Positions 49,974-63,300 of a stretch of 64,000 nucleotides of DNA are shown here, piece by piece. This DNA comes from Spinacia oleracea (Eukaryota; Streptophyta; Magnoliopsida; Caryophyllales; Amaranthaceae). How positions within the stretch are numbered: the first letter of the stretch is position 1; each line of letters starts with the position of its first letter. The notes below the pieces were generated by a model. That model was not told the origin of the DNA and did not search any database. It saw only the letters and a program-made list of their open reading frames with translations. The DNA is taken from NCBI RefSeq assembly GCF_020520425.1, contig NC_079492.1, positions 138,884,361-138,948,360 on the forward strand, written 5' to 3'. A program made the position numbers and the translations under genes.

Positions 49974-52900
49974 TCACAAAGGAGAAGGGAACGAAGAAAG
50001 CAAGGTGGTTCCGGTACTCGACGAAGGCGGTCCGAGTTGATCCTCATCATCACCAATATTGTTAAGAGTTAACCCTTCAACTTGATCCCAAAACAACAAA
50101 CTTGGACAACCTTGTGACTCAATCATCCCCCATCCATTAACACTCATCATTTGATCATCATGATCATGATGATCGTCGTGACGTGGCAAACATTGATTGA
50201 CCGCCGCCATCCGATAATGATGATGTTCTTGGTGATCAATACCTCCTCCACTTGTACATGATTGTGCCTCAATTGGAACCATGCTCTCCATACTATCTAC
50301 CAAACTTGGCATATAGTTACTATTGTTGTTATTATCGTTAGTAAAATCAATTCCATGGCCACTAATTGTAGTACTTATAGTACTAGTGGTGCAATTAGTA
50401 AATATTGGCATATTATTAGAAGTATTGGTGATATTAGTAAATATTGGCATGTTATAAGAATTCCAAACTTGTTGAAGATCAGATGTGCTTAACCCCATTG
50501 CATTGCTACTAGTAATACTGCCAATGGGGTCGATTGGGGTGCTTGTGTCAAACATGAACATAGGGCAAGAGGAAGGGATTAGGGTTGTGTTATTTTCTTG
50601 CATGGGTAGTATTGATTCCTCCTTTATGGCCCCATCTAATTGATTTACCTCCTGAATCGGGTCGGATCCAAAGCTGATGATAAACGGGTAATTAGAGGGG
50701 TTAGTGGCTGCATGGGCCTCCACGGAAGTGGTAGTGGTGGTGGTCGTGGTCGTGGTCGTGACAGAAGGGGAGGAACATGTACGCTTTCGGATCTTCTTCT
50801 TAATCCATGAATTCCAATAATTCTTGATTTCATTGTCCGTTCTTCCGGGTAAGTGACTTGCTATATGTGCCCACCTGCATATATATCATTCAATTAATTG
50901 GTTATGTCATTGATAGCTATTACATTACGAGAAAGTATTTTCGGATATCAGATATGTGCTTCCAAATGCATATCATAGCAAAAGACAAAATAGGAAAAAT
51001 GACAAAAAATAAATTAAATGGTACTTTTTAAAACAAAAATGTTACTTTTTTTTACATAATGATATTTTTTTTACATGAATGGTACTTCATTTTTTGTCTT
51101 TTAGCTATTTGTCTTTTAGCTGATATGCGTGTTGCCACACATATATATCTGATATCCGAAAAAACGACCTCATTACATTACCCTATTACACCATTTACTT
51201 TTGTCATTCAAATATACTCATCAAAATCTTTTATTCCACAATTTGTGTATTACTTGTGTGCCACTTATACTCATACCGAGTTTATATTTGTAATTAGTGA
51301 ACCGCTTTTATTTTCCCATCTAAAATACATAGTCAACCACTGTAATGACTAAAATGAAGGAGTGACACACAAATGATACATGAAGTGTAAGAGAAGATCG
51401 ACTCATACACATGAGTCAAAACCCTCTATAGGAATTGTTATTCCTGATTAAAGTATACAGAAAACTAGACATGCATTCATATCAAAAGTGGTAACGTAAA
51501 ACATACGTGCAAAAATGACGGGCAAGACTATCGTAGTGAAAGACTGAAAGGGTAATGAAATGTATCAAAAAAGGAGGAAAAAAAGTTAATCAAAATAATT
51601 AAAGTTTCATACATGGCCATAAGATTTGTATTAGTGGTAGTTATTAGTTGAAAAATAGAACTACGGAAGGAAGAAAGGGAAATACTTAATAATTAGGCGA
51701 CGCGTAATACTAAGATAAGATATGAGCAAGAATTTCAACCAAAAAAAAAATATTATTTCAACTGAAAGACAAACATCCAGCCAACGGGCAGACTTGCTTC
51801 AAGGTGTATTAAGCATGTGTACGTAACATCAATAATCTATTTTTATACAAAGAAAACATGCATGAAATGTTCTCATTAATAGTATAAACTTAGTCATAAA
51901 GATAAATTATTAATTTGCATATAATTATATTAGAGTTGATGAAGTTTTACTCAAAGTTTGTTTGGAAGATGATGTTTAGTTGTTCAGCAATTAATTAATT
52001 TGGTAGTTTCTAACTTTCCACACTTTACAAAATCAATTGTTGTAGCTAGCTTGTTAATGACAATAGCATGGAGAAGTTGATCGATCAATGTGTCAATTCA
52101 ACTCAGAAAAAGACACCAATTTCATCCACCAAAACCATTAGTGTACGTTGATTTTGTTCAACATAAGTACATAACGTATATATATACACAATACTCGATT
52201 AAGAATTTCTTCATAATTTTGCTACCAATATATATAATGTTTATGTTATAACATTGAAATTAGTTAATTAAGGAGTCGAACCTGTTGCCTACAACTTCAT
52301 GAAGATTGATGATTAATTTCTCTTCTTCTGGAGTGAACCTTCCTCTCCTTATATCAGGTCTTAAGTAGTTAATCCATCGTAAACGACAACTTTTTCCGCA
52401 TCTTTGAAGCCCTACCAATACATAGTTTTTCATAGAAAATAAATACATACGAAGTATGTTAGAAGTTTGATCCACAAGAAGGTCATAATGTACTTGATTA
52501 GTTGCCTCTTTAGGATATATACATGAAAATTAAACTCATCAAGCGATCCTAATTACGTAGTAAATTCTGTACTGTATACATTATTCATCTATACTTGATT
52601 TTGCCGGGCATATCCTAATGGACCGAATGTGACCCAAATGAGAACTATAAACTTGGCTTATATATATAACGTACCACATAAATCATACTTCCTAGTCTAC
52701 GTACATGGGCGGTTTTGAGGGTGTGCGAGGTGAGCGACGGAACAGGCCCCCCAAATGTTCATAATACAGTGTAATCAATTTCCTTATTGTAAAAAAAAAA
52801 AAAAACAAAGTTGGAGTTGTGATTAAGGCCTTAATGTATAATACCTTAAATGAGAGCCTCGTTTAGAAAACCTGCACAAGGCCCCATAATAATGACATCA

Positions 52901-53373
52901 TTATAGCTTTGGCACTGTCTACATACATAGTATTACACTACATGACCTAAACATGCATTACATGAAAATTAATTTAGACTTGATATACAACAAAATAACA
53001 CACTAGGTTTGTAGGAATTTGTGCTCCTTCTGGAACGTGAATGCATCATAATACATACTCATGCGTATCATAATTAAGATTGATTGTTCATGGCTAAGCT
53101 AGCACGCGGTCATGCATCCTAGTGGCCGGCTAGAGCTAGCTAGCATCAAATAAATTAACTTTTTCAATAATGTACAAGAAAATGTAAGATTGAAAGTGAC
53201 AAAAAGAGTGAATAAATTAATAAATAGGGGGAGTTCAAACCAGCTTTTTCGGGAACTTCACTCCAACAACCATAGCCATGAGTAGAAATGTATCGCATGA
53301 GCTTCTCGTCTTCCTCAGGAGACCATAACCCTCTTTTCACCTTCTGTTGATTACAGCATGAATGCTGCCCCAT
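49974..53373 (-). CDS. MYB103: R2R3-MYB transcription factor, MYB103-like
   Basis: Three exons on the minus strand (53373-53241, 52411-52282, 50874-49974) join in frame to 387 residues. R2 and R3 repeats (about 13-115) include [48 protein letters not shown] and [21 protein letters not shown], with the usual Trp spacing and intron positions. From memory the MYB domain is nearly that of Arabidopsis MYB103, and both end in a similar LSSFPS-type tail. MYB103 acts in the nucleus in the secondary-wall programme, including the lignin step catalysed by ferulate 5-hydroxylase. A run of nine Thr (about 131-139), an Asn-rich middle and a His/Asp-rich segment ([10 protein letters not shown]) lie in the activation half. 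Intron 2 (1.4 kb) carries a Mutator-like MITE. Start: the first ATG opens the conserved MGxHSCC. Confidence 0.93.
50929..51171. mobile_element. Mutator-like MITE, copy 2, in MYB intron 2
   Basis: Ends GAGAAAGTATTTTCGGATAT and ATATCCGAAAAAACGACCTC are inverted, flanked by a perfect 10-base duplication ATTACATTAC (50919-50928 and 51172-51181). Its interior matches the reverse complement of copy 1, so the copies face opposite ways. Confidence 0.93.
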
Positions 53374-53889
53374 TTTTCAATACACAAATTACTCGGACTA
53401 ATTAAAGCATATTAGTACTTTTAGAGAAGAAAACTTAGGGAATTGAAATATTTAATCAAATTTGAATTAAGCTTGTAGTAGTATATGTAGCAAGTGTTTC
53501 TGTTTATTGTATGAATTCTTTTAAAAATAGTTAGTGAAAGAGAGCCGACATTTGTAAGTGAAGATCGAAGGAAGAGGAGGGAGGGAGGGGGTCCAATGCA
53601 TGGGACCAATTACATCCATATCTAACCCCTTTAAAATGACCTTTCAGCAAACCCATACATGTTTTCATCATTTTTCTAGTGAATATATATTCTTACTCTT
53701 ACGTAAAACACTGCTTTGTATTTTTATTTTATTTTCTACATAGTAACAAATTCGAACCTACGTATATATGCATATTTAACTTTTTGTTGCCTCAATTGAC
53801 ATATATATACCATGTGTACCCACTATGTTCCCTCTATAGCTAGTACAAATCTGCCACATCAACATCATAATTCACCCGGTAAGTAATTT
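53374..53889 (-). promoter_or_regulatory. upstream region of the MYB103-like gene
   Basis: Likely promoter and leader of the minus-strand MYB gene. AT-rich; no core element is clear enough to place. Confidence 0.35.
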
Positions 53890-54044
53890 TATCACGGTGG
53901 CGGATCTTGGTCAAATAATTATCATGGGTCAAGGTGTGAAACTTCAACCTCTTACAGAATACAGATGCATTTAAATATATACATTTAATCTATATGTCAC
54001 CAACTTTTTTATGCATATTTTAATCGGTTTGTATAATTCGATTG

Positions 54045-54421
54045 GATATTTTGATATTTATCACATTTTGATTTTCATGTTTTTGTATTTTTTCACCTCA
54101 TAAAATGAAATTTCATGTTTACCACCTGAATTTTATGAAACTTTTTATATCCACCACCTCCTAACGGATTTCATCCCACTTTATGTCCATGTGATCCCTA
54201 TTTAACTAACTTTTTTTTATTGGAAACCTAATAAAAGAGAAGGAAAATAAAAAAAATAAAAAGTTTGTAATGAGACCCACACAGACGAAAAGTTGGATGA
54301 AATCCGTTAAAAAAGGATGAATACAAAATATCAGGAAGGTGGTAAACAAATTTCATTTTATAAATTGGTAACCAAAAACCCGAAATTTAAAAAGTGATAA
54401 ATATGGAAAAAAAATCCAATT
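54045..54421. mobile_element. Mutator-like MITE, decayed
   Basis: Left ATTGGATATTTTGATATTTATCAC is answered by GTGATAAATATGG...ATCCAAT on the right, and ATAAAATGAAATTTCATG and ACGGATTTCATCC recur inverted inside. Flanking ATAATTC words suggest a worn 9-base duplication. It may sit inside another old element beginning near 53896 (GGTGGCGGATCTTGG). Confidence 0.6.
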
Positions 54422-54479
54422 AATAATTCAGAAAAACTTATTAAAAGTCTGGGCCCGGTGGAAGTGAAGATCCTTCCCT

Positions 54480-55049
54480 GCTTGATTATCGTTTTAATTA
54501 ATTAGCAACAATCATTGAAATTTCAAAAAATCTTGTAACTAATACGTCCGTAAATGACTAAATTGTAATCTTATCCGATTTGAGATGATGTCTTTGTTTT
54601 TTCATTTAATATATGAGTCCCTAACATTAATGTTAAACTAACGTTTTGCTAAGAGAGTAACAATTGTGGTTAACAAGTCATAAACATTGTGGAACCATAG
54701 CTAGAGAAGGCAGAAAAGTTTTGTGTACCATTAACAAAAGCCAATAGTTAGATTAATTCCCTTTTCGGGGTACCTTTTGTTTTTAAGCATCCACCAAATA
54801 TGTTCTATGAGAGTGGATCGGATTACTAGTTTACTACCATGCAAACATTGGCCGTACACTTGTCTTACTATACAAAATTCCATACAGACTTATTACTCGT
54901 ATCGATGGGCGCTATACTAGCTAGTTTGTGTTTTTTAAGTAACCACATTTACGTTGTCTTCGTTCAACTATCTCAATTAAAGTAATACGGAGTACTAGCT
55001 TATGCACGTACCTATGCTCCTAAAAAAGATTAATGCTGGTAGTACTTTG
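54480..55049. other. no gene seen
   Basis: AT-rich spacer; TACTCCGTA occurs in reverse near 54987. Confidence 0.4.
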
Positions 55050-55540
55050 TGTTAGATAATGTAGTCTTTAAATTTTTACTTGTGGGAGTATTCTCTCACA
55101 TGGAAGAAATATCTTATTTTGCATATCCTTAAATATACCCATGTGCTTCATATATTGAATATGTGGTGGCTTGAGTTATTGGGCCAATTGTAGCTTTAGG
55201 CTTGTGTGCTAGTATTGAGTTGGTAATATGGCTATATACAACGTTAATCTTATCATAGGTGCTTTTTAATATAACGTTAAAATAAGATAAATATCAAATG
55301 TAATGAGATTTTTAGCATTAAGAGAGAGAAACCCAAGTGAGGTTGAAACCCTAGGAAGCATACATAGAATTCTCTCTTCTTCACCTTTGAGAATTCCTCT
55401 TTGTAATCCTTTCTCCACTGAAGAGTAATACAAGCTCCAAACCATCCCCATGGTGGATGTAGCTCATTGAGGAGTGAAACACCTTAAATCTTTGTATATT
55501 GTTTAATTTCTTCATTTATTTCTTCTCATTAGTTTCAACA
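55050..55540 (+). mobile_element. probable decayed LTR (Copia-style)
   Basis: TGTTAGATAATG...TTTCAACA with the late-LTR wording seen in plant Copia elements (GTGGATGTAGCTCATTGAGG then AACACCTTAAATC). There is no matching target duplication and no primer site after it, so a solo or truncated relic. The minus-strand frame 55266-55451 lies inside and is not a gene. Confidence 0.42.
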
Positions 55541-56978
55541 TGAAATTGTCGTACAAATCAACATTCACGCCTAAAAGATCTTTCATCCATAATACCTTTT
55601 AAACAAAATCGGTGGGGGAGTCAGGAACTTAATGTTGGGGCCGAGAGAGGGAAAAAAAAGTGAAAGAGCATAGTTACATTGTAATATAAAGGACTCAAAC
55701 CCTTGATCAAATAGTCCACATGAATTAATAAATTGGATATAACTACTGAAGCAAGGAACATTTAGTGATCTATTTTTCTAATTATTACGAAGTACTATAT
55801 ATATATAATTTTTTTAAAAAAATTAGCTTTATCTAAACATTCAAGAAATAAAGTGGTATATACTGTCATGCCCTTTATGCGGAGTAGTGTGTAATATGAT
55901 TAGTTTGATTGATTATTTAATTGTGTAAAAATCACACATTATATGTTGCAAAAGTCGTTATCAATATTGGTTAATTATGTTCTTTGCTTAATTAGAACGA
56001 CTTTAAATGCTTATTGTACCAGGAACAGGTTCAATCTGAATACATCGTAGCATGTATTGATGTCATCCTTTCCACTTTTAGTTAGTTTGTCCACAAATCT
56101 CCACACCCTTTCGTTATATTTAGATTAAGATAATAAACTACGTATAGATTAAGATACGGAGTGGAGTACTAAAGTACGTGTTCAATGTGCTCCGTAATAT
56201 TCTTGAAAAAACTTGTGGGTTTCATCTAGGCATGTTCAACGAGGTTGGGGCCATTAAAATTCCATACCCGTTTAAAACGGGTTAGATCCTTTAGCTAAGA
56301 TATGGGTCGATCGTATCCTTCAATCAGTTTGGTAACGTGTTGGGTCAGGGCGAGCGAACTCTTAGAGTGTCATTTTTTTAAATGGAAATTCCTAAATCCT
56401 ACTCCACTTTTTTGTAAGGGATGTTAAATTTAAATATTTGGGCATTTGTTGCATTGTTGTATTTTCTATTGAGTCTGCGCGTGCACATGTATACGTGATA
56501 AAATATTGTTTGCCAGATATATTACTTAAATAGTGTCTTATCCAAACCTGGCCCAACCAAACTCAACCATTTACTTTTGACCTAGCCCATTCACCCCAGT
56601 AACTTGACCCGACTCGACCTAACCACTTACTATTGACCTGACCCGACCTTTTGAACAAATCTAGCCTGACCACATTAGATATACATTACGGAGTATATGA
56701 ATATGAAATTCCTTATATACACCTAGAAATAACGTACCATTTAATATAACTAAATAAACTCATTTTAGTCGACAGTTTCATACTCATGAGCAGAGAAAAT
56801 GATTTGGGAACGAAACGTGAGAGGATGCACAATAGACATTTTCCTCCTGAAGGCTAGGTCAAATTTGTCATGTTATTGAACAAGATAAGACTAAAATGCA
56901 AGAAGGGACAACTTTATCGGTAAAAGTTCACTTCCATGATTATAACCCTTCATTACGGAGTAATTGTCTAGGGGTGTT
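55541..56978. other. gene-free stretch
   Basis: AT-rich, with an ACCCGAC-type low-complexity patch at about 56520-56670 and several TACGGAGTA words. Confidence 0.45.
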
Positions 56979-57075
56979 TGGTTCGCGGATTTTAGGTATG
57001 AGGTATGCGTTTAGAATGGTCTAAGCTCATACCATGTGTTTGTTTGAAAATTTTAAAAGTTTCAAACTCATACCT
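56979..57075. mobile_element. half of a MITE interrupted by the LTR element
   Basis: GGGGTGTTTGGTTCGCGG opens a Tourist/hAT-style end followed by ATGAGGTATG; the sequence stops abruptly at the LTR start at 57076. The other half is expected beyond the window. Confidence 0.5.
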
Positions 57076-58815
57076 TGTTGACCCACAGGGTTTTGATGAT
57101 GACAGGCAAACTTAACTAATAAATGTTTAAGTTTCTATGCTAAGAAAACCAGGAGTTCCAGAGCAGGAACAAGAGAAGGCCAAAGCATGTAGACTTGGAC
57201 AATCAGAGAAACTGATCAAGCAGGCATAAATAAGTTCCTGATGGCAACATGGTTCGAGAAGTTCCAGAGGTGGAACAACCAACATGCGGAGCAGCATGGA
57301 ACATGAAGACAGGAAATAAAAGTTTATTTTCTAGGATTCATGTAAGTATGTAGTAGCGTGAAAGGTAATGGAACAAGGTGTCAAAAGGAACTCGTGGAAC
57401 TTAGAGTCAAAAGCATCTAAGAGTCAGTGAATATGTTGCATATTATTATCGTAATCTGTAGGGATTTATTTAGAGTTTTGTTTCTTAATAAATCTCTACT
57501 TGGTTAAGAGTTTTAGATAATATGCACTAGTTATTTTAGGATAAGATTTAGTTTTAAATAAAAGATAAGTTTTAAATTAAATCAACTTTAATTAGGATTC
57601 TGATTTTAATTTCATCTTTTATTTATTTTTATCTTACCTGCTGTTGGAAAATAAAGAGTCAAAATTTAAAATACGTATAATGAGTTTGTGAGTGTTGGAA
57701 CTTGTAATGCAAGTTCCTGCACGAACGAAATCTCATGTATTTATTTCACGTTTATGAAAAGGTTTTCAGTAAAATATTTTTGCATAAGAAAATAAATAAA
57801 AAGTGAGTTTTGGAAAAATATCTCCTGGATTATGTTTTGATAAAACGTTGCTTTTTCTCCAAGTATTTATTTTCTTTTTATTTCCTATTTTTACTCTAAC
57901 TGTTTTACTGTAAACGTGGTATAAGTTGTGCCCAAGACTTTGACTGCTTTCTCCCCAAGTTTCTCCCCAACTAACTGATCATGGGTAAGTGCCTAGAAGT
58001 TAGGAAACTTATTGTTAGTGGAGGAATTAGTGGGATTATGGTTAAGTCTTGTACACGCTATAAATAGAGGCTTATATCTTCATTCCAAAGTGTCTGACTT
58101 GTGTCATTCCATAAGGGTTGGCTGTGGAATAATGTTATAGAAGAATATGTTTTTCATTCCACATTTTTGAGTCAGTTCCTACGAGTTCCAAGTTCCTACG
58201 AGTGACATGTTCCCCGTTGGTTTTTCACGTGCTACATTCTAGAGGGATACTAATCAATTATCAATCATCAATATTTTGAGAGTTGGTCAAGGGTTGAGTG
58301 AACTCTTGTAATGGGGAATTGGTCAAGGGTTTGAGTGAATTCTTGTATCAAGTTTTGGGCTGGAACTTGAGTGAGTTCCTGATGTGTATGGGGCAGGAAC
58401 GTGAGTGAGTTCCTGATATGTATTTGGGTAGGCTTTGAGTGAAGTCTATGAGAGAGAAGCAGAGAGGCTTTGAGTGAAGTCTAAGAGTCAAGAGAGACTT
58501 CTAGGGAAGTCAGTGAGAGCGTAGTTGTTTGAGGGAACAACTATTGGGAACTTGAGTTCGTAGAGGAACTCAAGTAATGGCCAAGTTTCTTATAGGATTG
58601 TAACTGAGTTGTTGCCCTATAGTGAAAAGAGTTTGAGTTGAAATCCCTAGTGGGTCGAGGTTTTCTTTCCAGTTGGGCCCTGGAAAGTTTCCTCGTAAAA
58701 TCTCTCTTGCATTGTTTCTCTACTTGCTTATGTTCTTTATAATTCCGCAAAAATTGGCTAGCAAGTTCCATATTACAATTCACCCCCCCTCTTGTAGTGT
58801 TCCATCCAAATAACA
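57076..58815 (+). repeat. 5' LTR, 1.74 kb
   Basis: Opens TGTTGACCCACAGG and closes AATAACA. A TATA box (TATAAATA, 58059-58066) marks the U3/R boundary region. Downstream of it, phrases such as GAGTGAGTTCCTGAT and GCTTTGAGTGAAGTCTA are repeated. Confidence 0.82.
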
Positions 58816-58997
58816 ATTGGTATCAGAGCCGGAACTCGCTGATAAGCAGGCAACCCTGCTGAGTTAAGTTCCTGGAAGGAGGAACAATTACAAGAAACTT
58901 GATGAAAGGAACTCGATCCTACCCATTCAAAGGAACAAGGCAGATCTGACTTTTATTGTTGAATAAAAGTCAGTCAAGGTGTAACAGGCGATCTTCT

Positions 58998-61900
58998 AAG
59001 GTAAATATCTATTCCTTTAGACCTTCTTTGTGTGCATACATTAATTTATTGCGTGTTCCTTGCATTGTTTCTAATGGAACTTCTGTTTTGTTTTGATTTA
59101 AAATTAAATTTGAAAAATCTAAAATCTATATTTAATAAATGATTTTTCAATTTATTTTTTTAAACTTCAGTACATTAAAATTATGTCAAGGAAACGTATT
59201 TTGAAAAATGCATATTTGTGGAACTCGGAGTTTTTAATTTTTAGGCAACAAAATATCCTACTTATTTTTTCTCTGCCTAAGAACTATTATTTTATATGCT
59301 TCATGAATATATTGAATATCATTTATATGAAGGCTTATTGTATCTTGGTAGCAGTTGTTGTGTTGATTATTTTCTTAACAGTTACTACTAACAAGAAGGG
59401 ACCCAAATCTGTTGGGTTCCCTTGACAAAGAAATTGGTACAGGAACAAACAAAGATGCACATTAATATGTCAGAGTTCCTATGAATATAAGTTCCACATT
59501 GAGGAACTCACTGGATCACTGTTGACCCACGAGTTACACTTAGTAACTCATGAGGGTGTGACATTATTAAAGATACATTACATCAGCATCCCACTTCGGA
59601 ACAAGGATCAAAATCCGAAGAGGAACTTCTAGATAAAGGAACTCATTCCAGCACCATTCCAAGGAACAGATAAAGGCTGCAACTAAAAGATCCTTAATGA
59701 TATATTTAAGGTAAACATCTAATTTTTGAGATCTTTATATGCATACGCTATTTATTTAACTCAAGTTCCTGACAACGTTTTATGAAAATTATTCAAATGT
59801 ATTTTGAATTTGTTTAATCGATTTTGGATCTTCTCAAATATGTTTTTGTGAGACAAATTTCAGATTCTAAAATTGATTTTACATTTATGCATTATTTGTT
59901 TAATAAGAATGGTTCAAGGAACAAGACAAAGGAACAATGCATATAGCCACTCTTGGAACTTGGTTTCCCTGCGAAGGGAACTTTATTCTTTGGGCTACAT
60001 AATCTAATGTTATATCATTTATTGTCCAAAGAACGATTTTTCCATGTATTATGAGTATATTGAATATTTATTACATGTATGCATGTTGAATCTTAGATCC
60101 AGCAGTTTAAGATAATCATTTTCTAAGATGCTAATGCTAAAAAGAAAGGAACTGAAATCATGTCAGGTTCCCAAGACCATTAATTGTTTACAGGTCTGTT
60201 AGTTTACAATTTTTGTATACTTTAATCTTCTAAATTATGCTACTTACATATATTTACTACTAATGCATGATTATGGAACGTAGTAGAAGAGAAATGATTT
60301 TTACAGGTTTATAACTCATGATTGAGTGTGTGTGTATGAAGTAAAGGAACAACATCAGAATTACACCAAGGAAAAATGAGTTGGAAATCCATTAGATTCG
60401 TTGGAATAGTGAAGAGGAACTCAGGCTCGGAACTTGGAACTTCAGATGTAAACTAGTTCCAGTTCCACCAGCATGTAAGTTCCTTCCAAATATGATGGGT
60501 CATATCAACGAATCAACTCACATGCACTATATAATGGGAAGTCACTTTGAACATCTCAAAGGAACTCAATCATGTGAAATGCTAGTAAGGTTGTTCCCTC
60601 ATTTTACTTGTGTTAATTAATGTTGAATTTTTTTATAAACCTGTTTCTCTTAAATTATTGTGCAAACTAACCTTATTTGTGTTATAGGTTTTGTTTTGGA
60701 ATTTAATATGTATAAAATGCATAATAATAAGTTTCATTGATCAAAGGAACTCTTCCTAAGTTCTGGTGAAACAATCAGCGAACTCAAGGTTACAGTAACT
60801 TGATAAATGGTGCATAAAGTATTTGATAGCAAATTTTTGGTGTCAAAGTTTTTCATGTACAAGTTCTTGGTTCTTGTTAACTTAAGTTCCATGGAACAAA
60901 ATATATGTTTCATGTTTCTTTCGTGAAGTAACTTTTTCAGGAACATCATATTTTGTTATTATGTTTGAGTATATATATATATTTATTTTAGACTAACCTG
61001 CTAATCATAACTTTGCACAAAAGTACTACACTTGAGTGTTATTTTTTCCCAGATTACTCATATTAAAATAACTCAAGATGGAGAATGGTCATGAAGACCA
61101 TAGGAACATGTTCTAGCTTACTTGTAACATGAAAAATGAGGTGGCTACAACTAAGGGGGAACAACTCGTTATATCTCGACAATGATTGTTCTATGAAAGA
61201 AAATTCACTATTATCGTTTGGTTGCTACCTACAGTGGAAACTTATAACTTTTGACAGTTAAGGTAAGATTGGTTCCAAATGAAAAGTTGGTAAGTCAAGT
61301 TCCTGTTCCATTGTGAATTTTTATTGTCGAGTAATTAATGCACATTTGTTTAGAGTTTCCAAAATTATGTTTTCTCTGGTAATTTTAAAAATAAATTACA
61401 TCATCAGTAATAAATGTCATAGTTGAAGGGAATCAAAGAGGGAACACATACTTTGTGGATCACAATTTGGTTCCTAACAATAATTTGATATTTCTAGGGG
61501 TTATTGAAGATGATCCAGAGTTTACAACAAATATAAAAATGTGCGTTGAAATAAGTGAATATATTACTTGCGATTGAAACTAACATGACTATTCCCAGCA
61601 ACAGGTTAAAGTTTATTTCAATATTGAACTCGCAAGTTCCTGTAGAACTAATCGAGTTTCTAATGATAAAATATGTCACTATTAAAAGCAACAGTAGCCA
61701 GCTACATAAGCTCATGTCGAGGAACTTCAAACTAAGGTTCAAGTTCCAGTTCATGAAGCTGAAGATCAACTCGATCAATCAATATCATGCAACAAGTTCC
61801 ATGACTGCTCTAGTAGTAGAGAAATTGCCAGATTCATTTATCGAGTTCCTGTGTGCACTACAACATTCATTCAATCAATTTATCAATGACATCGACAAAG

Positions 61901-63300
61901 GAACTCATAGAAGGTTGGTTCTTGAAAGGAACAACCAGTCAGAAAGGTATTGATTTTTAGGAGACTCTTTCTCCAGTAGCTTGTTTATAAGGTAATTATA
62001 TATAATCCTATGTTGTTGCACATATGGGACGTAGGTTGTTCCAAACAGAAGATGACTTCTTTTTTTCTTATAAAGAACAATGTCAAGTACCTTCTTGAAA
62101 ACTGATTTTAAAATTAACATATTTTGTTTTCAAGAGAAACTGATTTATTAGTGATATATATACATAAATGTTGAACCTAACGAATTGTTTTATAAGGTTT
62201 CATTATCATAAGTGCTTATATGAACATGATGAAAGAACACAACAACCACTCTCTTAATTTCTATAAAAATTAAATAGAGAGTGATATTTGAGATGATCAA
62301 ATGGCAAAAGCATGTCAAGGAACTTCTGAAGAATGATTGACAATATTCGATTACACATGAATGTTTCCATAAGATGTGAGGGCATCAAGATGGTGGAACT
62401 AGCACTCTAGGAACTCGAACATAAAGTCATCAAAATCAGTCCAGCACTTCAAAGAAATCATATACATGGTGAAAATTTATATAAGGTAAATTTTTCTTAT
62501 TCATATCATAGCATGTTTTAATGCGTTATATTGTTAACTTATTAATACAAGTGTACAAGTTTTGCAATGCATTATGTGAATATGCTTTCTTTATGATTTC
62601 ATCTACTCATGGACTGTTTGGAGGATCAAGACTTAGTGAAGCATGACATGAGCATAACATAGTCTTTAACAAGAGTTTTGTTGATTTGGAACGCATACAC
62701 ATATTTAAATAAGGCACTTATGTATGCTTAAAGTAAATGTGTCACACTTATATTTTGTGCTGTAAAAGGAAAACGCATTATAGCTTATTTTTCCAAAGAA
62801 TTATTCTTCATGCATCATGAATTTTCTTTAAAAATCCTTCATATGAATGCATGTTATAATTTGGTTGTTGTACGTATTTATCACTGATTATATATTCTTT
62901 GGTACAACTAACAAATCTTTGTGTAAGTACTTTACTAAACTCATAAAGTAATATGAGCGCAAGAATGCAGAGACACATCACACTCCCACAGGAACACGAG
63001 CAAGACTAGATGAAGGTTCCTAAGGGATGATTGTGAGCCATACACAAAGCTTCAGAGGTATGATTGTTAAATTGTCCAATATTTAACCGCTAATAGACCA
63101 AATATTGCCATATCCATAGGTCTAAGCGAGAGGTTCCAATCAAATCTCCGAAAGTCGCATTTTACCATCCTATAACTCTTGATCAGAAGCACGAGAAAAT
63201 GTGGCTGGAACTCAGTATATTCAAGCTGGATATATTTTCCTTGAAGTTCCCCAAATATGGCAAAACTGTAAGTATTTAGCTTTTGGTAAAATTAATCCCA
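58998..63300. repeat. diverged internal repeat units of the LTR element
   Basis: Similar passages recur in the same direction: AAGGTAAATATCTA/AAGGTAAACATCTA near 58998 and 59706, and a block with TATTTTATATGCTTCATGAAT-like, ATATTGAATAT and ATGCATGTT words near 59260, 60050 and 62800. Spacing is often about 0.7 kb. The alignment is by eye, so unit borders are approximate. Confidence 0.4.

Noticed and set aside
52708-52920. Possible MITE starting GGGCGGTTTTGAGG in MYB intron 1
   Set aside because: No matching right end or duplication that I could fix.
59183-59425. 80-residue hydrophobic frame in the LTR element
   Set aside because: Similar DNA in the neighbouring repeat units does not keep the frame open, and no domain is recognised.
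61555-61953. 132-residue frame in the LTR element interior
   Set aside because: No gag or pol motif, atypical composition, and no support from the sister units.
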